DNA of 14,125 nt from JBGLNJ01 sp964353405 (GTDB lineage: Bacteria; Chloroflexota; Anaerolineae; Fen-1058). This document shows positions 12,172 to 14,125 of this stretch, in pieces; the first letter of the stretch is position 1, and the number at the start of each line of letters is the position of its first letter. Location: the NCBI GenBank assembly GCA_964353405.1, contig CAYGWJ010000381.1:1-14125 (forward strand). The letters are read 5' to 3'. The notes under the pieces are model-generated. The model saw only the letters and a list, made by a program, of their open reading frames with translations. It did not search any database and had not been told where the DNA came from. The translations under genes and the position numbers were made by a program.

Positions 12172-14125
12172 AGGCTAATTCCACCTTCACCGCGCACACC
12201 TTGTACTCTGGTATCTTGGACACCGGGTCTAGCGCGGCGATGGTCAGGTTGTTGGCAGAAGCCTCCGGGAAGTGAAAGTTGGCGTACACCATGCCAGGCG
12301 GGACGCGATCCGTCACCCACGCTTCGGCCTCGATGCTGCCGCGCCGTGACGTGACTCGCACGCGCTTGTTTCCGTTCAGGCCGAGCTTTTCCGCATCGTC
12401 CTCGTTCACTTCGATGAGCGGCTGCGGATAGATTTCGAGCAAGCCTTTGGATCGGCGCGACATTTCGCCGCCGTGCCAGTGGTACAGCACTCGCCCTGTG
12501 CTCAAGACCATCGGGTATGCGTCGTCCGGCAACTCGGCGGGCGGGACGTGTTCGATAGGCGTGAACTTGCCCATACCACGTGCAAAGCGCCCTATATGCA
12601 AGATCGGCGTGCCGGTATGCGCCGCATCGCGCACCGGCCACTGGAAGGTCTCTCCGCGCTCCAAACGCTCGTGGCTTACGCCTGCATAGCTCGGCGTGAC
12701 TGCCGCGATTTCTTTCATAATCTCCGCCGTCGAAGCATACTCCCACCCTGCAAACGGCGCTTCCCCTTGTCCGCTTGCGCGTGTCTCCTGGTCTCCGTGT
12801 CCCAGAATTCGCTTTGCCATATCCGCCGTAATACGCCAATCTTCCCTCGCTTCGCCGGGCGGCTCGATGGCCTTGCGCACCAACTGGATGCGTCGCTCGG
12901 TGTTGGTGTACGTGCCCGTCTTTTCCGCAAACGACGTGCCGGGCAAAAGCACGTCGGCATACGGTGAGGTCTCGGTAGGAAAGATTTCCTGCAAGACGAC
13001 AAACTCGCACTGCTCCAGGCAATGGCGAATGTGCGCCGTGTCCGGATCGCTCATGATCGGGTCTTCGCCCAGGATGTAGAGCGCTTTGGTCTTGCCGCTA
13101 AGGATGCCGGGCATCATCTCGGTCACCGTCATGCCGACCTTGGGCGGCATTGGCGCGCCCCACGCCGCTTCGAATTTCTTGCGCACTTGGTCACTCGTCA
13201 CCGCTTGATAGGCCGGGTAGACATTGGGCAAGCCGCCCAGGTCGCACGCGCCTTGCACGTTGTTTTGACCGCGCAGCGGGTTGACGCCGCCGCCGGGCAC
13301 ACCCATGTTGCCCAACAGCATTTGCAGATTCGCCAGGTCCATCACATTGCGCACGCCTGTGATGTGCTGCGTGATGCCCATCGCCCAGAACACTGCCATT
13401 GGTTTCCGCGAAGCGCTGCCCATAATCTCGGCAGCTTCCTTCAACTGTTCGACCGGCACGCCAGTGACCTCGGCAACCTTGTCGGGCGTGTATTGCTCGA
13501 CGACCTTCTTGAACTCTTCAAAGCCTTCGGTGCGGTCGGCGATAAAGGCCTTGTCTTCCCAGCCATTGGCGAGGATGAGGTTCATCAGCCCGTTGACGAG
13601 GGCCACGTCAGTGCCGGGCTTGTGGCGCAGGTGCAGCGTGGCGAAATCGGTGAGCGGGATGCGGCGCGGGTCGGCCACGATCAAGATCGCGCCGCGCTGC
13701 TTGACGGCTTGCCGAATCCGGTAGCCGATGACGGGGTGCTGCTCGGTCGTATTCGAGCCGATGACGAAATAGACTTGAGCCTGCGTCGCAACATCTTCAA
13801 TCGAGTTGGACATGGCGCCACTGCCGAACGAGGTGGCCAGACCGGCCACAGTGCTGCTGTGTCAGGGACGGGCGCAGTGGTCAATGTTGTTCGTCCCCAA
13901 CACCTGCCGCGCCAATTTATTCATGAGATAGTTTTCTTCGTTCGTGCACTTGGCCGAAGTCAGAATGCCGATGCTGTCGCCGCCAAACGTGTCGCGTGTC
14001 TCTCTCAATTTGCTTGCCACGATGTCGAGCGCCGTATCCCAATCCGTCTCGACCCATGTGTCTCCTTGTCTCCTTGTCTCCTTGTCCCCTTGTCCCCCTT
14101 CCAGCAAGTACTTGCGCACCTTCGG
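12170..14125 (-). CDS. fdhA: Formate dehydrogenase alpha subunit, selenocysteine-containing (5' end off window)
   Basis: The enzyme oxidises formate to CO2 at a Mo- or W-bis-pyranopterin site. The frame runs 651 residues from the right edge to TGA at 12170-12172, with one in-frame TGA at 13862-13864. The context NNIDHCARP-U-HSSTVAGLATSFGSGAMS matches the Sec140-His141 region of E. coli FdhF, so this TGA encodes selenocysteine; it is not a split gene. Downstream come the cofactor domains (YFVIGSNTTEQHPV, IVADPRRI, FWAMGITQH, NNVQGACDLGGLPNVYP) and the C-terminal molydopterin-dinucleotide domain (LSTGRVLYHWHGGEMSRRS, then PGMVYANFHFPEASANNLT). The N-terminal iron-sulfur region is missing. Two low-complexity inserts (GGQGDKETRRQGD at 14059-14098; GHGDQETRASGQGE at 12763-12803) come from octamer repeats. 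The stop lies in a hairpin repeat. Whether it is an H-type, NAD-linked or membrane enzyme cannot be told here. Confidence 0.95.
12763..12803 (-). repeat. Degenerate octamer repeat inside the formate dehydrogenase gene
   Basis: On the minus strand the units read GGGACACG, GAGACCAG, GAGACACG, CGCAAGCG, GACAAGGG: decayed copies of GGRGACAA. It encodes an extra peptide between MAKRIL and WEYASTAEI, where related dehydrogenases run on without it. Reading frame is kept. Confidence 0.6.
13833..13849 (-). promoter_or_regulatory. Bacterial SECIS element of formate dehydrogenase
   Basis: GUGGCC-GGUCU-GGCCAC forms a perfect 6-bp stem with a five-base loop; the first loop G is 18 bases after the UGA. 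The loop GGUCU is the same as in the E. coli fdhF SECIS that binds SelB. Confidence 0.88.
14059..14098 (-). repeat. Tandem GGRGACAA octamer repeat in the formate dehydrogenase reading frame
   Basis: Five tandem units (two of the GGGGACAA and three of the GGAGACAA type) lie in frame near the 5' end of the visible gene. Three octamers make eight codons, so the encoded peptide cycles through GDKETRRQ. It falls between RKYLLEG and TWVETDWDTAL, a surface loop position before the conserved helix. Confidence 0.88.

Noticed and set aside
12162..13022. Long minus-strand open frame overlapping the dehydrogenase in another frame
   Set aside because: Arg/Ala-rich shadow of the real gene with no family resemblance.
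13681..13884. Treating the dehydrogenase as two genes or a pseudogene broken by a stop at 13862-13864
   Set aside because: The residues on both sides of the TGA match one active site, and a SECIS hairpin follows; selenocysteine explains everything without damage.
14059..14098. CRISPR array or minisatellite element at the octamer repeat
   Set aside because: Units are 8 bases, contiguous and without spacers, and lie in a coding frame.

Overview
The window looks like chromosomal DNA from a GC-rich bacterium, most likely a Chloroflexota member (Anaerolineae-like). This is an inference from several traits: a PknB-type kinase with a C-terminal beta-sandwich domain of a kind I associate with Chloroflexota membrane glycosyltransferases, a DUF5679 zinc-ribbon protein, a 'GGRGACAA' octamer repeat family, and IPT/TIG-type surface proteins. 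No rRNA, tRNA, CRISPR array, transposase or phage gene was seen.

Layout. (1) 1-928, minus: 5' part of a membrane-anchored protein with immunoglobulin-like and InlB-type repeats, cut by the left edge. (2) 1279-3501, plus: CBS-domain manganese-dependent inorganic pyrophosphatase, then an XdhC/CoxI-family molybdenum-enzyme maturation factor. (3) 3630-5543, plus: PASTA-containing Ser/Thr kinase. (4) 5735-7663, plus: FtsH protease, preceded by a possible TTG-initiated leader peptide and followed by a textbook terminator. (5) 7803-8554, plus: HU-family protein with an acidic/proline tail, a terminator, then DUF5679. (6) 8638-9195, plus: MntP manganese exporter, whose start lies only 21 bases after a strong terminator, suggesting attenuation control. 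(7) 9237-10464, minus: a small unknown protein, a glyoxalase-II-like metallo-beta-lactamase-fold hydrolase, and a SelW-like selenoprotein. (8) 10753-14125, minus: a selenocysteine formate dehydrogenase alpha subunit (5' end off the window), a ferritin-like/rubrerythrin-type protein and two paralogous receiver-only response regulators.

Main result: two independent selenoproteins are hidden by in-frame UGA codons. One is formate dehydrogenase (UGA at 13862-13864, context CARP-U-HSS, with a perfect 6-bp hairpin whose loop GGUCU matches the E. coli fdhF element). The other is a 79-residue Rdx/SelW-like protein (UGA at 9441-9443, motif C-A-A-U), also followed by a bacterial SECIS-like hairpin. A conventional caller would split the first gene and miss the second. 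The organism should therefore encode SelA, SelB, SelC and SelD elsewhere.

A second layer is a repeat family built on the octamer GGRGACAA. In the formate dehydrogenase operon it appears four times in 3 kb: twice inside the dehydrogenase reading frame as extra peptide, and twice as near-identical hairpins at gene junctions, where each hairpin supplies the TGA stop codon of the upstream gene.
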